64,000 nt of DNA, taken from NCBI GenBank assembly GCA_038230515.1, contig JBBRND010000007.1, positions 1-64,000 of the forward strand. The letters run 5' to 3'. Position numbers and translations under genes: made by a program. This document shows, piece by piece, positions 33,942-42,681 of the stretch (positions are counted from its first letter, which is position 1; the number at the start of each line of letters is the position of its first letter). Under the pieces are notes generated by a model. It was not told the DNA's origin, made no database searches, and was given only the letters and a program-made list of their open reading frames with translations. The stretch is from JAPLDB01 sp038230515. Its GTDB lineage: Bacteria; Bacteroidota; Bacteroidia; AKYH767-A; 2013-40CM-41-45.

Positions 33942-35603
33942 TTAAAAACTACTTGTTATTGAAAGTGTGAAACCGTTCGCTGCAGGAACGTTTCTGCATA
34001 CTCCACCAACACAGAAGATACCTGCGCGCTGACGCCCATAGCCAAGTTGTACGCGGTTGCTTCCGCGGGTGTAGCCAAACGTGCCGGTGTAATAGTGATA
34101 GCGCTGGGTTTTTATATTGTTGCCATAATTGTATTCATCAAACGCGGCAACAAACCAATGCGGAGAAACGGAAAACTCAGCAAGCAACAACGCCCAACTT
34201 TGTTGATCTTGTTTGGTGTAGAGGTGTTGTAATTCAGTACGCAAACTGTTTTTTGAATTCATCTTCCAGGTAGTTTCGATGATGCCGATATGAGAATAGA
34301 CATGACCGAATCCTTCTCTTCCTTCGATTACATCTTTGTTATAGTTGATGAAAACATAAGAGATAATTGAGCGAAGTTTTTTATTCCACTTGTGATTGAA
34401 CTCTGCATTGAAATCCTCATAATAAATATCTTTTCCGGTTTTGAGAAAATCAGAGGTGTAGCCATAATCATCACCTGTTGGTTTTACATCAATCGCCTGC
34501 GCACGAGAATAGTTAAGGGTTACATCTGTTCCGTATTTTCCTCCAAAGAAAGAATTCGGTTTGCAATTGAAAAACATTTCTGCCTGAGCACCATCTTCCC
34601 CTTTGGGTTGAGTTGCGTAAGGATACAGTGCTGCAAGAATGTTTGTATGATTTTTTGTGAGCGCAGGGAGGTAATTAATGTTGAGAGAAGTGAGTGTTGC
34701 AGTACGATCACTTCTGAAGCTCATGTTATCAATACGTTTTGCAGCGAGGGTAAAACCAAATCCTTTTTGAGAATAGGTAGCAGTGAGATAAGTTGCAGAG
34801 CCATTTTTGTAAATGTAATTATTGGAAGTTGAAGGATCGTCTCCCTTGAAAGCATATTCACCCGTGATGTTGAAGTTGCCACGAATGATGCTGAGACGAC
34901 CTGATCCGCATCCTACATTTTTAGGAAGGATGTAAACGGGATCCTGATCATCCTGGTATTTGCTGACGAAATTTCCGCCAAGAATAAATTTTGTTTTGCA
35001 ACTGTCGAGACATTTGAGCGACTCGTTAATGTTCCACTCAAGATCGGCACCACGAACGATTCCTTCTCCTTTGGAAAAAAAATCTCTTTGATAACCAATT
35101 ATGCCTTTGAAGTAAATTCCGTTTACAGGATTATATTTTACACGCAATCCGTCCATCGCATTATCAAGCCCAAGTCCCCGCTCTTCATAACTACGGAAAA
35201 CAATTCCGCTTCCGAACTGATCGTAAAAATTTCCGGCAGTGATTTCAAGCTCGTCATTTTTATAATTGAGATAGCGATAAGGAATGCCATTGCCTTTTAT
35301 CCGGGAATCAAAACCGAGAATCGGGTTGGTGTAATTTTCATAACGCAATCCGGCAGAGAAATTATCGCGCTCATAAATAAAATTTGCGAAACCGTTGCTC
35401 AAAAAATGTTCGGGTACATTGGGCGCACCAATGAGTGTATCTGCAAGATAGTATTGCCCGTCTATCTGCACATTGCCGTGTATGCTGCCACCGAGGACGT
35501 TTTGAGCAGATGCGGATGAAGTAATAAGGAGGGTTAAAAGCGAGATCGCATAAAATTTTTGTTTATAGACAGGCGGCTGGCAGTGGGCGGAAGGCAATGA
35601 CAT
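33942..35603 (-). CDS. DUF6029-family outer-membrane barrel protein
   Basis: This 553-residue predicted outer-membrane beta-barrel has many amphipathic strands with aromatic belts (SAGLRYENYTNPILGFDSR, NGIPYRYLNYKNDELEITAGNFYDQFGSG). The RSYEERGLGLDNAMDG segment is typical of this Bacteroidota family, and the last strand ends SITSSF. The first 17 residues before the signal core (FYAISLLTLLITSSASAQ) come from a GC-rich short-word repeat at 35571-35600. No later ATG precedes the signal core, so the extended start is retained. It lies between the TlpA-like and Omp28 genes. Confidence 0.78.
   Translation of the reverse strand: MSLPSAHCQPPVYKQKFYAISLLTLLITSSASAQNVLGGSIHGNVQIDGQYYLADTLIGAPNVPEHFLSNGFANFIYERDNFSAGLRYENYTNPILGFDSRIKGNGIPYRYLNYKNDELEITAGNFYDQFGSGIVFRSYEERGLGLDNAMDGLRVKYNPVNGIYFKGIIGYQRDFFSKGEGIVRGADLEWNINESLKCLDSCKTKFILGGNFVSKYQDDQDPVYILPKNVGCGSGRLSIIRGNFNITGEYAFKGDDPSTSNNYIYKNGSATYLTATYSQKGFGFTLAAKRIDNMSFRSDRTATLTSLNINYLPALTKNHTNILAALYPYATQPKGEDGAQAEMFFNCKPNSFFGGKYGTDVTLNYSRAQAIDVKPTGDDYGYTSDFLKTGKDIYYEDFNAEFNHKWNKKLRSIISYVFINYNKDVIEGREGFGHVYSHIGIIETTWKMNSKNSLRTELQHLYTKQDQQSWALLLAEFSVSPHWFVAAFDEYNYGNNIKTQRYHYYTGTFGYTRGSNRVQLGYGRQRAGIFCVGGVCRNVPAANGFTLSITSSF
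35571..35600 (-). repeat. GCCACTGCC-type word repeat in signal leader of DUF6029 gene
   Basis: On the minus strand the words GCCTTCCGCCCACTGCCAGC encode the first residues of the DUF6029 gene, ahead of its signal core. This repeats the pattern seen in two T9SS genes. Confidence 0.5.
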
Positions 35604-35663
35604 TGTTGAAGTGTGTTGCTGATTTGGTTTAACGAATAACTAATAACCGATAACGAATAACTT

Positions 35664-36170
35664 TTACTTCACTCCTGCAAGCTTTTTTACTTGCTCGTAG
35701 ATTTCATCTTCATTACCTTCTGCAAAGCCAACGTGCTGCCAAACTATTTCTTTGTTGGCATTGAGGACAAAAGTTTGCGGTGGCATGTTCACATTCATCG
35801 CTCGTTTGAAATCACCGTTGGGATCAATGTAGCTTTCATAAGTCCAGCCTTTGCCGTTTACAAAAGGCGCTACTCGCTGCATGGTGCGGGCATCGTCAAG
35901 AGAAATGGCGATGAGTTTTACTCCGGTTTGTTTTTGCCAGTCGGCATATTGTTCGTGAATGGTATTGAGTTCTTCAATGCATGGCTTGCACCAGGTTGCC
36001 CAAAAATCAATGATGATTGGTTTGCCGCCATTATCGAAAGATGAACTGGAGATGGTTTCCCCGCTCATTGTTTTAATGTCCACTTTGGGAAGAGGGCGAT
36101 TAGAGTTTTTGTCCTGCGCGAAGGAGTTGAATGTTGCAAATGTAAGTGCAAGCAGAATGTATTTTTTCAT
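35664..36170 (-). CDS. TlpA-family periplasmic thioredoxin-like protein
   Basis: This 168-residue protein has a signal peptide (KYILLALTFATFNSFAQ). The TlpA/ResA fold has the active site WATWCKPC, the cis-proline loop MPPQTFVLN, and SYIDPNGDFKRAMNV. It should reduce or exchange disulfides in the periplasm. The ATG at 36170 places the signal peptide correctly. An ATG at 36260 adds 30 unconserved residues. It is the first gene of the run with DUF6029, Omp28 and the PorT-type barrel, with 60 bases to the next gene. Confidence 0.92.
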   Translation of the reverse strand: MKKYILLALTFATFNSFAQDKNSNRPLPKVDIKTMSGETISSSSFDNGGKPIIIDFWATWCKPCIEELNTIHEQYADWQKQTGVKLIAISLDDARTMQRVAPFVNGKGWTYESYIDPNGDFKRAMNVNMPPQTFVLNANKEIVWQHVGFAEGNEDEIYEQVKKLAGVK

Positions 36171-36347
36171 TTTAAAATTTTGAATTGAGGATGCAAGTAT
36201 AATACCATTAAAGGAGATTCGGAAATTGAAGGGGATATTCGTTTTTGTGTTAAAATGCAATATTAAAGTTCAACAAATAATTTTCAAATTCTTACAGATC
36301 TTGCAGAGGTTTGTATAACAACTTGAAAAATAAAAAGATTATTTGAG

Positions 36348-36355
36348 GAATTTAT
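36348..36355. repeat. Target site duplication, left (GAATTTAT)
   Basis: GAATTTAT directly abuts the left inverted repeat and is repeated perfectly at 37816-37823. Confidence 0.9.
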
Positions 36356-36370
36356 GGGTCTATTCAATGA

Positions 36371-36400
36371 ACTGTGTCAAAAAATTAACTTTGACACAGT
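36371..36400 (+). promoter_or_regulatory. Subterminal palindrome abutting the transposase ATG
   Basis: ACTGTGTCAAA and TTTGACACAGT form an 11-bp perfect stem with an 8-base loop, ending one base before the ATG at 36401. It includes the inner part of the left inverted repeat. As a transposase-binding site or an RNA hairpin it could limit expression (inference). Confidence 0.55.
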
Positions 36401-37615
36401 ATGGAAAAAAAAGGAAAAGTATTTGACTTCAAAAGCTTCGAAGCGGAGGCGATCAAACAACTTCAAAGGGGTAAACCTTTAGAGGGAAAGGATGGTGTAT
36501 TAGCACCTCTGATAAAACGGCTTGTGGAAGCAGGTTTGGAAGGAGAGATTGAAGACCATCTCTCGGATGTAAAAAAGAAGAACAGGCGCAATGGGCGAAC
36601 GGGCAAGCAGGTAAAAACCGCTTTCGGCCCAGTGGCGATCAACACACCACGTGATCGCAAGGGCAGCTTTGAGCCGCAACTGTTACCCAAACGACAAACC
36701 GTTTTAGGTGAAGCGCTGGATCACAAAATCATTTCGCTTTACAGCCGGGGGATGAGTTACAACGACATCTGTAAGCACATAGAAGATCTCTATGGTCTGA
36801 GCGTATCGCCTTCTACACTGAGTACCATCACTGATCGCATCATTGATGAAGTGAAGCAGTGGCAAAGCCGACCCTTAGAGAGCGTGTATCCCTTTATGTG
36901 GCTGGATGCGATACATTACAAGGTGAAAGAAGACGGAGCCATCAAAACCAAAGCGGTGTATTGTTTAATCGGTGTGAACCGGGAAGGGATAAAAGATTTA
37001 TTGGGATTATATATCTCCGAAAATGAAGGCGCACGATTTTGGCTGAGCGTATTATCCGACATTCAAAATCGTGGAGTAAAAGATATTCTTATCGCCTGCA
37101 TTGACAACCTGAAAGGGTTTGCCGAGGCGATCGAAACCATCTTTCCAAAAACAGAAGTGCAACTTTGTGTAGTACATCAAATCCGCAGCAGTACTCGCTT
37201 TGTGCCTTCTAAAGACATTCGCGCAGTCATCAAATCACTCAAAGAAATTTATCAGGCACCTACCAAGGAGCAAGGGGAAAAAGGGCTTGCACTGCTGGAT
37301 GAGCAATGGGGAAATAAATATCCTTCTATGATAAAAAGCTGGTTGAACAATTGGGATCGGCTAAGTAATTATTTTAAGTACCCAAAGGAAATACGCAAGA
37401 TGGTTTACACCACCAACATCATTGAATCCTTTCACAGCCAGCTTCGCAAAGTCACTAAAAGCAAACGAGTATTCCCAAGCGATATGTCCTTGTTTAAATT
37501 ACTTTACCTGGTCCACAACAATGTAAAGCACGGATGGACGGGACCTATATTGGCATGGAAACAAACCTATGCACAGATGATGATCCTGTTCGAAGAACGA
37601 ATGATACAACACTAA
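36401..37615 (+). CDS. IS256-family transposase
   Basis: This 404-residue DDE transposase has the mutator-type triad: D in FMWLDAIHYK, D in IACIDNLKGF and E in NIIESFHSQLRK. The C/H region LCVVHQIRSS is present. The N-terminus has the family pattern LIKRLVEAGLEGEIEDHL and RRNGRTGKQVKT. Length is normal and no frameshift is seen, so the element is probably active. The ATG directly follows a palindrome. Confidence 0.95.
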   Translation: MEKKGKVFDFKSFEAEAIKQLQRGKPLEGKDGVLAPLIKRLVEAGLEGEIEDHLSDVKKKNRRNGRTGKQVKTAFGPVAINTPRDRKGSFEPQLLPKRQTVLGEALDHKIISLYSRGMSYNDICKHIEDLYGLSVSPSTLSTITDRIIDEVKQWQSRPLESVYPFMWLDAIHYKVKEDGAIKTKAVYCLIGVNREGIKDLLGLYISENEGARFWLSVLSDIQNRGVKDILIACIDNLKGFAEAIETIFPKTEVQLCVVHQIRSSTRFVPSKDIRAVIKSLKEIYQAPTKEQGEKGLALLDEQWGNKYPSMIKSWLNNWDRLSNYFKYPKEIRKMVYTTNIIESFHSQLRKVTKSKRVFPSDMSLFKLLYLVHNNVKHGWTGPILAWKQTYAQMMILFEERMIQH

Positions 37616-37666
37616 AAACAAAATGAGTTTTATGAGGCATCAACAACAAGAATATCTGAAAAATAA

Positions 37667-37693
37667 AAACGTGTTACTTTTGGCAACACGTTT
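37667..37693 (+). terminator. Hairpin downstream of the transposase
   Basis: AAACGTGTT pairs perfectly with AACACGTTT over a 9-base loop, 51 bases after the transposase stop and inside the IS. The downstream T-tract is weak. Confidence 0.4.
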
Positions 37694-37815
37694 CAGGACA
37701 TTCCCGTTGGTTAAGCTATCCCTTGGACGGATGCTCTCCAGCAGAGCCATCTTACGTTTTACTCAACTAGCAAATGTATTTATTTTTAACCTGACACAGT
37801 TTGTTGAACAGACCC

Positions 37816-37823
37816 GAATTTAT
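37816..37823. repeat. Target site duplication, right (GAATTTAT)
   Basis: Perfect copy of 36348-36355, immediately after the right inverted repeat. Confidence 0.9.
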
Positions 37824-37831
37824 TTTTTGCA

Positions 37832-38150
37832 GAAGCTTACCGCGAGCGTTGCGAAGCTCACCGCGGGCTTTGCGAAGGTTATCGCGACCGTTGCGAAGCT
37901 TGTCGCGACCGTTGCGAAGCTTACCGAGAGCTTTGCGAAGCTTATCGCGACCGTTGCGAAGCTTACCGAGAGCTTTGTAGGGGTAACCGAGAGCATTGCA
38001 AAGGTAACAGAGGTGTTTGCAGTGTTAACTACGAGCATTGCTGAGGTGACTGAGGAGTTTGCAACATTAACAGAAAACATTGCAGAGGTAACCGAGGTGC
38101 TTGAAACATTAACCACGAACACTGCTGAGGTGATTTAGGTGTTTGAAACG
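37832..38150. repeat. 21-bp tandem array 2 (about 15 units)
   Basis: Units such as GCGAAGCTTACCGAGAGCTT and GCGAAGCTTATCGCGACCGT (each plus one base) repeat every 21 bases, with alternation of the two types in part of the array. The 5' units are GC-rich and well conserved. The 3' units drift to forms like GTAACCGAGGTGCTTGAAAC. No paralogue of the array genes lies next to it. A long frame through it encodes heptads but starts inside the IS, so it is considered accidental. The 37616-38246 gap holds only the IS end, this array and a terminator. Confidence 0.88.
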
Positions 38151-38195
38151 CTAACAGGGGCTTCTCATCTCTTACTTAGATAAAATAAATAAAAA

Positions 38196-38222
38196 AAGGG
38201 CTTAATTTCTTAAGCCCTTTTC
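38196..38222 (-). terminator. Terminator of the Omp28-like T9SS gene
   Basis: AAAGGGCTTA pairs with TAAGCCCTTT over a short loop, with A-rich sequence on one side and T-rich on the other. It lies 25-50 bases past the stop of the minus-strand gene and could work on both strands. Confidence 0.7.
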
Positions 38223-38246
38223 TTCAATAAAACAATTTAATTCTGA

Positions 38247-40121
38247 TTACTCAGTAATTGAAATTCTCTTTGTAACAACGTTGTCATTGGTTTTGATAGT
38301 AACCATGTAGTTGCCCTTTGCCTGACCAACAAGATTCAACGGATAAGTTCCGCTGTTCACGTCTTTCAGATTCAAAGTAGAAACAACAGAACCAATGGTG
38401 TTTGTAACAATAACAGTTACATTCTGTGTATTTTGGAAATCAAGTTTAAGGTTGACTTCTCCATTGGAAGGATTCGGATAAAGACTGATTCCGGCTGCTG
38501 CATTGATTGTGCTGATGCCAACAGAACCATCGTTAAGGTTGATGTTATCAACGTACACGTTATTGCCATATCCACTTACACCTTGAAATCTTACCAACAA
38601 ACTTGCCTGTCCGATATATGGATTCATGTTAATTGTTTCATGTCTCCACTGTGCAGCAGTTGGAACAAATGATGTTGTAACTAATGTAGTTGTTGAAGCA
38701 AGCGCAGGATCTACTTTGTTGTAAACATTAGTCCATGTAGCTCCGCAATTAGTTGAAACATCTACTTTAAGACGATCTAAATACGTAGCAGCATACTGAG
38801 CATGTGCTACATCAAATTCTAATGTTGCTCCGGAAATAGCGTTTGAATAATCTAATAATGGTGTATAAAGATTGTCAATTGTTCCCGCAGAAGCACTAAA
38901 GAAACTCAACAAAGCACTTCCTGCACCGTTTAAACCGGTACCGCTGCGTGTCCATGTGTAAGCATCAGCATCAACATTTTCAACTGACCATCCTGCCGGT
39001 GGAAAAAGAGCAGTAGGAAATGCCTGAGAGATAGGAGCTGGAACGGCAGCAGACATGATTGTTGTTCCAGCTGCAGATGCATCATTGTGCGAATCAAGAT
39101 CTGGACTACCATTTGGTAAAGTAGTATAAAAGGAAAGGTTATGATGACCTGCGGCTAAAGTAATTGCCGAAAGTGTAACATTTAAATCTCCATTGCTCGC
39201 GAGGTTCCCTGTCCATGAATATGGAACAGGTGCACCTGCATCAATGGTGTAGCTAATAGTTGCAGAGGTAAGTGGGGTAACTGCAAAGTTATGAAGTCTA
39301 ACCACAGGACTGATTGAAGAGGCACATAATACTGGAGGAACACCAGTAATTAAAGTAACTCCTGCATCATTCGGAATATGTGGACGACTGTAACCGGCCT
39401 GAAATATTTCCTTTGTTGAGTTGTCCTGCATCCAAACTACCGCTGCAAGTTGGTTTGTATCATATACGCTTACCAACTTCCACGACTGGTCAATCATGTG
39501 TGTATCGCCAACATTCCAAACTGCAGGGAGTGCACTACCCTGATCAGATGGAAGCATTTTTTTCATAACACCTTCAAAATGTTTTTCCCCATTGGTACCT
39601 GGAGCGGTTGTAAAATAAACATTACGCTCAATAACTGCCATGTGCCCTACAACCGTGGTTCCGGTTAATGCCTGGGTGCATGTAATAAGTGCATGAACAT
39701 AAATTGAATCATGAGCTGGGGAAAGGTAATGACTAACATCAATAGTAAAGTGAGACATTACATTCGCACGGTTTGTAATGATTGCCTGGGTTAAAGTGGC
39801 GGGGTGAGCATTGAAAACGTTTCCGTCCATTTCGCCATCAGGAACTCCGGTAACTGCGTAGTAAGTTACACGAGTAGCTACCTGGGTTGGGTTTTGAACA
39901 TTCATAGGATCAGTACCGGGCCAGCTAGTTTGGTACTTAACAGACACGAGTTTGTCTCCATTTGCATTGAGCAAAGTGTTTAGCCCTGGATTGGTAGCCG
40001 CGCAAGGAGGGCAAGATGCCTGAGTAAATTCTTCAAACAAAACCAACCGTGGAGATTGTGCATTTGCATGAAATGTAAACAGCGGTGTTAATGCTGCAAA
40101 TAGAAGAGTAATTTTTTTCAT
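38247..40121 (-). CDS. Omp28-like thioredoxin-fold T9SS type A cargo
   Basis: This 624-residue protein has a signal peptide (LLFAALTPLFTFHANAQ). The first domain resembles Omp28/thioredoxin, with FEEFTQASCPPCAATNPGL (CPPC) and the YAVTGVPDGEMDGNVF segment. An Ig-like domain follows (GVPPVLCASSISPVVRLHNF), then a choice-of-anchor-J-like beta sandwich (PPAGWSVENVDADAYTW, LLVRFQGVSGYGNNVYVDNINL). The C-terminus is a type A sorting domain (LYPNPSNGEVNLKLDF to GNYMVTIKTNDNVVTKRISITE). It is a secreted or surface protein, possibly redox-active. It has its own terminator and a near-consensus promoter. Confidence 0.88.
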   Translation of the reverse strand: MKKITLLFAALTPLFTFHANAQSPRLVLFEEFTQASCPPCAATNPGLNTLLNANGDKLVSVKYQTSWPGTDPMNVQNPTQVATRVTYYAVTGVPDGEMDGNVFNAHPATLTQAIITNRANVMSHFTIDVSHYLSPAHDSIYVHALITCTQALTGTTVVGHMAVIERNVYFTTAPGTNGEKHFEGVMKKMLPSDQGSALPAVWNVGDTHMIDQSWKLVSVYDTNQLAAVVWMQDNSTKEIFQAGYSRPHIPNDAGVTLITGVPPVLCASSISPVVRLHNFAVTPLTSATISYTIDAGAPVPYSWTGNLASNGDLNVTLSAITLAAGHHNLSFYTTLPNGSPDLDSHNDASAAGTTIMSAAVPAPISQAFPTALFPPAGWSVENVDADAYTWTRSGTGLNGAGSALLSFFSASAGTIDNLYTPLLDYSNAISGATLEFDVAHAQYAATYLDRLKVDVSTNCGATWTNVYNKVDPALASTTTLVTTSFVPTAAQWRHETINMNPYIGQASLLVRFQGVSGYGNNVYVDNINLNDGSVGISTINAAAGISLYPNPSNGEVNLKLDFQNTQNVTVIVTNTIGSVVSTLNLKDVNSGTYPLNLVGQAKGNYMVTIKTNDNVVTKRISITE

Positions 40122-40168
40122 GAGATTTAAGATTGTTTTAATTTTAATTATTTAGAAGTTTAAGGATG

Positions 40169-40198
40169 CAATACTAATAAATATTTTCGAACTTCAAA
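40169..40198 (-). promoter_or_regulatory. Near-consensus promoter TTTG-N18-TAGTATTG
   Basis: On the minus strand TTTG (40195-40198) and TAGTATTG (40169-40176), one mismatch from TAnnTTTG, are 18 bases apart and about 50 bases before the ATG. Confidence 0.4.
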
Positions 40199-40312
40199 GA
40201 ATTATTTAAAGATTTAACAAAAATAAATAGCCTTTATTGCACCTCCATAGATATTACAGATTACGCGGAAACGTGTTTACAACTTCCTTTTTCATTTTAG
40301 CATTCTTTTTTA

Positions 40313-40320
40313 TACATTTG
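40313..40320 (+). promoter_or_regulatory. Bacteroidota -7 element TACATTTG
   Basis: Exact TAnnTTTG match 25 bases before the ATG of the gene at 40345. The -33 region is T-rich without a clear TTTG. Confidence 0.5.
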
Positions 40321-40344
40321 CATTCTTAATTATAAAATAATAAA

Positions 40345-41040
40345 ATGAAAAAAAATTACATTCTTATTTTCTTATTGACGATTGCCGGGAAGTTTTCTTA
40401 TGCACAAACGCTCCAGCATGTTACAAATAATCTGGATTATCAAGGAACTGCAACTATTGCACTCGCTGCTAATGTGACTATTCAAAACACCGGGGCAACA
40501 CGTCTGGATGTGGTTGTTAAGCGAATAACCCAAATCAAACCTGCTGCACACGAAAGCTATTTTTGCTGGGCTTTATGTTACGACTCTTCTACTTTTTTAA
40601 GCCCGGATCCTATAACTCTTAATCCGGGTGATACTTCGAATAGATTTGAGGGATGGATTTTCCCACATGGAGTGGCAGGTTCTGATACTGTTTGGTATGC
40701 GTTTTATGATATGAATGGAAATTCAGACACGTTGGTCATTCAGTTTACTTACCAGTTTTCTACAGGTATTGAAGAATTATCTTCTGCTAAAAATTCACTT
40801 ACTATTTTTGTGAATGATGATAAAAATGCAACGGTTAATTACTCGATTACTTCATTTGCAAATGCAAAAATCATAATCAGTAATATTCTTGGCAAAGAAG
40901 TAAAAGAAGAATTGCTGCCTGAAAAATCAAAAACGATTCAACTTCCATTGAGCAATCTTACTTCTGGAATTTATTTTTGCTCTCTCAATGTAGATGGAAA
41001 ATTTATTACGTCTAAAAAGTTTGTGATTTCAAACCACTAA
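40345..41040 (+). CDS. Small T9SS type A cargo protein
   Basis: This 231-residue protein has a signal peptide (NYILIFLLTIAGKFSYAQ). A single Ig-like beta sandwich follows (roughly residues 22-140: IALAANVTIQNTGATRLDVVVKR, LNPGDTSNRFEGWIFPHGVAG, WYAFYDMNGNSDTLVIQFTY). The C-terminus is a type A sorting domain (IIISNILGKEVKEELL to SGIYFCSLNVDGKFITSKKFVI). It is a single gene with its own promoter element and terminator. Function is unknown. Confidence 0.85.
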   Translation: MKKNYILIFLLTIAGKFSYAQTLQHVTNNLDYQGTATIALAANVTIQNTGATRLDVVVKRITQIKPAAHESYFCWALCYDSSTFLSPDPITLNPGDTSNRFEGWIFPHGVAGSDTVWYAFYDMNGNSDTLVIQFTYQFSTGIEELSSAKNSLTIFVNDDKNATVNYSITSFANAKIIISNILGKEVKEELLPEKSKTIQLPLSNLTSGIYFCSLNVDGKFITSKKFVISNH

Positions 41041-41061
41041 TTAAAATATTTTCAAAAGAAG

Positions 41062-41096
41062 AAAGCATCCCTTTTCATTTCGGGATGCTTTTTTCT
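41062..41096 (+). terminator. Terminator of the gene at 40345
   Basis: AAAGCATCCC pairs with CGGGATGCTT across TTTTCATTT, followed by TTTTCTTTTC. It may also serve the convergent gene ending at 41112. Confidence 0.75.
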
Positions 41097-41111
41097 TTTC
41101 AGATCGTTTCC

Positions 41112-42548
41112 CTACTGTATTAGTAAAAACGCGTGATAAAATTTATGTTCACTGGAAAAAGTTACAAGGTAAATTCCTTGCTGCATCTGCGATGGAAGAA
41201 AGAACTGATTGAGACTGCCCGATGAAGTTTCGCTAAAAACTATTCTTCCGGTAACATCATGAACCGTGATGGCTGGCATCACCAAATTTTTATTGAAGAA
41301 AAGCGATTGGCCTGAACAGGCAGGATTTGGATAAGGAAAAAATTCCGCTGAAGTGGTTTCGTTTTCAGCAATTGCGGTCGCGCCCGGAACATCATCAAAG
41401 ATCAGCACATACTTGCTGTATTCAAAATCAGAACCAGCAATAAGATACCCGCCATAAAAAGAGTGCTGTAAGTCGTAGCCGATATTTTCAAGTCCTGTGC
41501 CGTAAAGTTTTTTATTGATCTCATTGCCTGCAGTGTCAATCCGCATCATAACTATTTTAGTTAGTGCAGATGTTGTATCATAGTAATAACCGGTGAGCAT
41601 GTAATTTGCTGGAGTGTCTTGTTGAATCGAAAATCCTGCATCGCCTAAGTTAGAAGCAGGAATGTATTTTTGCCAGATTAAATTTCCATCCTGACCACTT
41701 TTGGTGAGTTGAATATCGAACTGGTTGCTTGAATCCGAAGCTGCTTCACCAATGATGAGAATATTATTTTCATCATCAACAAAAATATTTTTACATCCGC
41801 CATTGTGATTGTTCCTGCTAAGCAAATCCCACAAATAATTTCCTGATGAATCTGTCTTTATCATCCATGCATTGTACTTTTCAGGTGCTACTTGTTTATC
41901 TCCTGAAATAATTATATCGCCATTACTCATTTGAAAAACTGCGTCCGAAACTTCATTGTTGTTTGCATCTCCAAAATTTTCCGACCACTGTAGGTTGCCT
42001 TGCGAATCAGTTTTTATAAGAATAAAATTGTTTCCGGAAGAAGTAGAGTCACTTTGAAACCCGCTTGCAATCCATCCTCCGTCAATTGCTCTCGTTAATC
42101 CACTGAATGACTCAGTAAGCCCTGTGGAAGCATAAGTTTTCATCCATTCAAGAGTCCCCGATGTGTCAATTGAAAGTAGCAAGGCGCTGGTTTCGTAAGT
42201 GAATGTGTCAACCGTTTGTCCACAAATGGCAAGGGAATGATCCCCATTAAAAACCATTCTTGCACTGATGTCGTCCTGAACTGTGCCATAACTATTCGTC
42301 CATAAAACATTGCCGGACTTATCAAGTTTGGTAAGAGTTACATCCCGGGTGTTGCCTGACTGAGTAGTTGCATAGCCGGCAAAAAAAATGGAGCCATCTG
42401 GTAATTGTATTACAGAGTTACCATGATTGATCAAAGCAGAATCGCCAAATATTTTTGTGAAGTGTGGAGGGATTTGAGAAAAGATTTCTTTTTCAGCGAC
42501 AAGTACAAAGAGCAGTAAAAGAATTGTAATCCGGATTTTATTTTTCAT
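41112..42548 (-). CDS. T9SS type A protein with beta-propeller-like repeats
   Basis: This 478-residue protein has a signal peptide (ITILLLLFVLVAEKEIFSQ). About seven degenerate units run through residues 30-390: TKLDKSGNVLWTNSYGTVQDD, ALLLSIDTSGTLEWMKTYAS and ILIKTDSQGNLQWSENFGDA. These are distant relatives of the QWDKDFGGT/KTDSLGNK units at the start of the window. The C-terminus is a type A sorting domain (FFPYPNPACSGQSLFF to GIYLVTFSSEHKFYHAFLLIQ). It is predicted to be secreted, with a propeller fold. It is transcribed alone, divergent from the malic enzyme gene. Confidence 0.82.
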   Translation of the reverse strand: MKNKIRITILLLLFVLVAEKEIFSQIPPHFTKIFGDSALINHGNSVIQLPDGSIFFAGYATTQSGNTRDVTLTKLDKSGNVLWTNSYGTVQDDISARMVFNGDHSLAICGQTVDTFTYETSALLLSIDTSGTLEWMKTYASTGLTESFSGLTRAIDGGWIASGFQSDSTSSGNNFILIKTDSQGNLQWSENFGDANNNEVSDAVFQMSNGDIIISGDKQVAPEKYNAWMIKTDSSGNYLWDLLSRNNHNGGCKNIFVDDENNILIIGEAASDSSNQFDIQLTKSGQDGNLIWQKYIPASNLGDAGFSIQQDTPANYMLTGYYYDTTSALTKIVMMRIDTAGNEINKKLYGTGLENIGYDLQHSFYGGYLIAGSDFEYSKYVLIFDDVPGATAIAENETTSAEFFPYPNPACSGQSLFFNKNLVMPAITVHDVTGRIVFSETSSGSLNQFFLPSQMQQGIYLVTFSSEHKFYHAFLLIQ

Positions 42549-42652
42549 GATAAAAATTATTTTGAAACAGAAAACAGATTGACGAAGTTATCAAATTATT
42601 TTTGTCGCTTGACTAAAAAGAACTGTAAATAAATTACTTTATTTTTTTCGTG

Positions 42653-42660
42653 TAGTTTTG
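42653..42660 (+). promoter_or_regulatory. Possible -7 element TAGTTTTG of the malic enzyme gene
   Basis: TAnnTTTG match 22 bases before the preferred ATG at 42682. No -33 box at the right spacing was seen. Confidence 0.4.
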
Positions 42661-42681
42661 TTCCCCGATATTTTTTTCAAT

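Larger units (their letters stand above)
36356..37815. mobile_element. IS256-family insertion sequence, complete
   Basis: A 1460-bp element with terminal inverted repeats. The left end, GGGTCTATTCAATGAACTGT, pairs with the right end at 37790-37815, whose reverse complement is GGGTCTGTTCAACAAACTGT. It carries one full transposase gene and a perfect 8-bp target duplication, so insertion is recent and simple, with no deletion. It landed just before the 21-bp array at 37832. About 175 bases between the transposase stop and the right end contain a hairpin and nothing else recognisable. Confidence 0.93.

Noticed and set aside
37700..37790. tRNA- or riboswitch-like sequence in the IS tail
   Set aside because: No cloverleaf or TPsiC-like segment could be drawn. 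It is treated as noncoding IS sequence.
37623..38138. A long frame encoding a 15-heptad repeat protein through array 2
   Set aside because: It starts inside the IS element. Before the IS inserted, a TGA lay three codons upstream of the array and no ATG was available. The frame is open only because the repeat period is 21, and the reverse strand is equally open.
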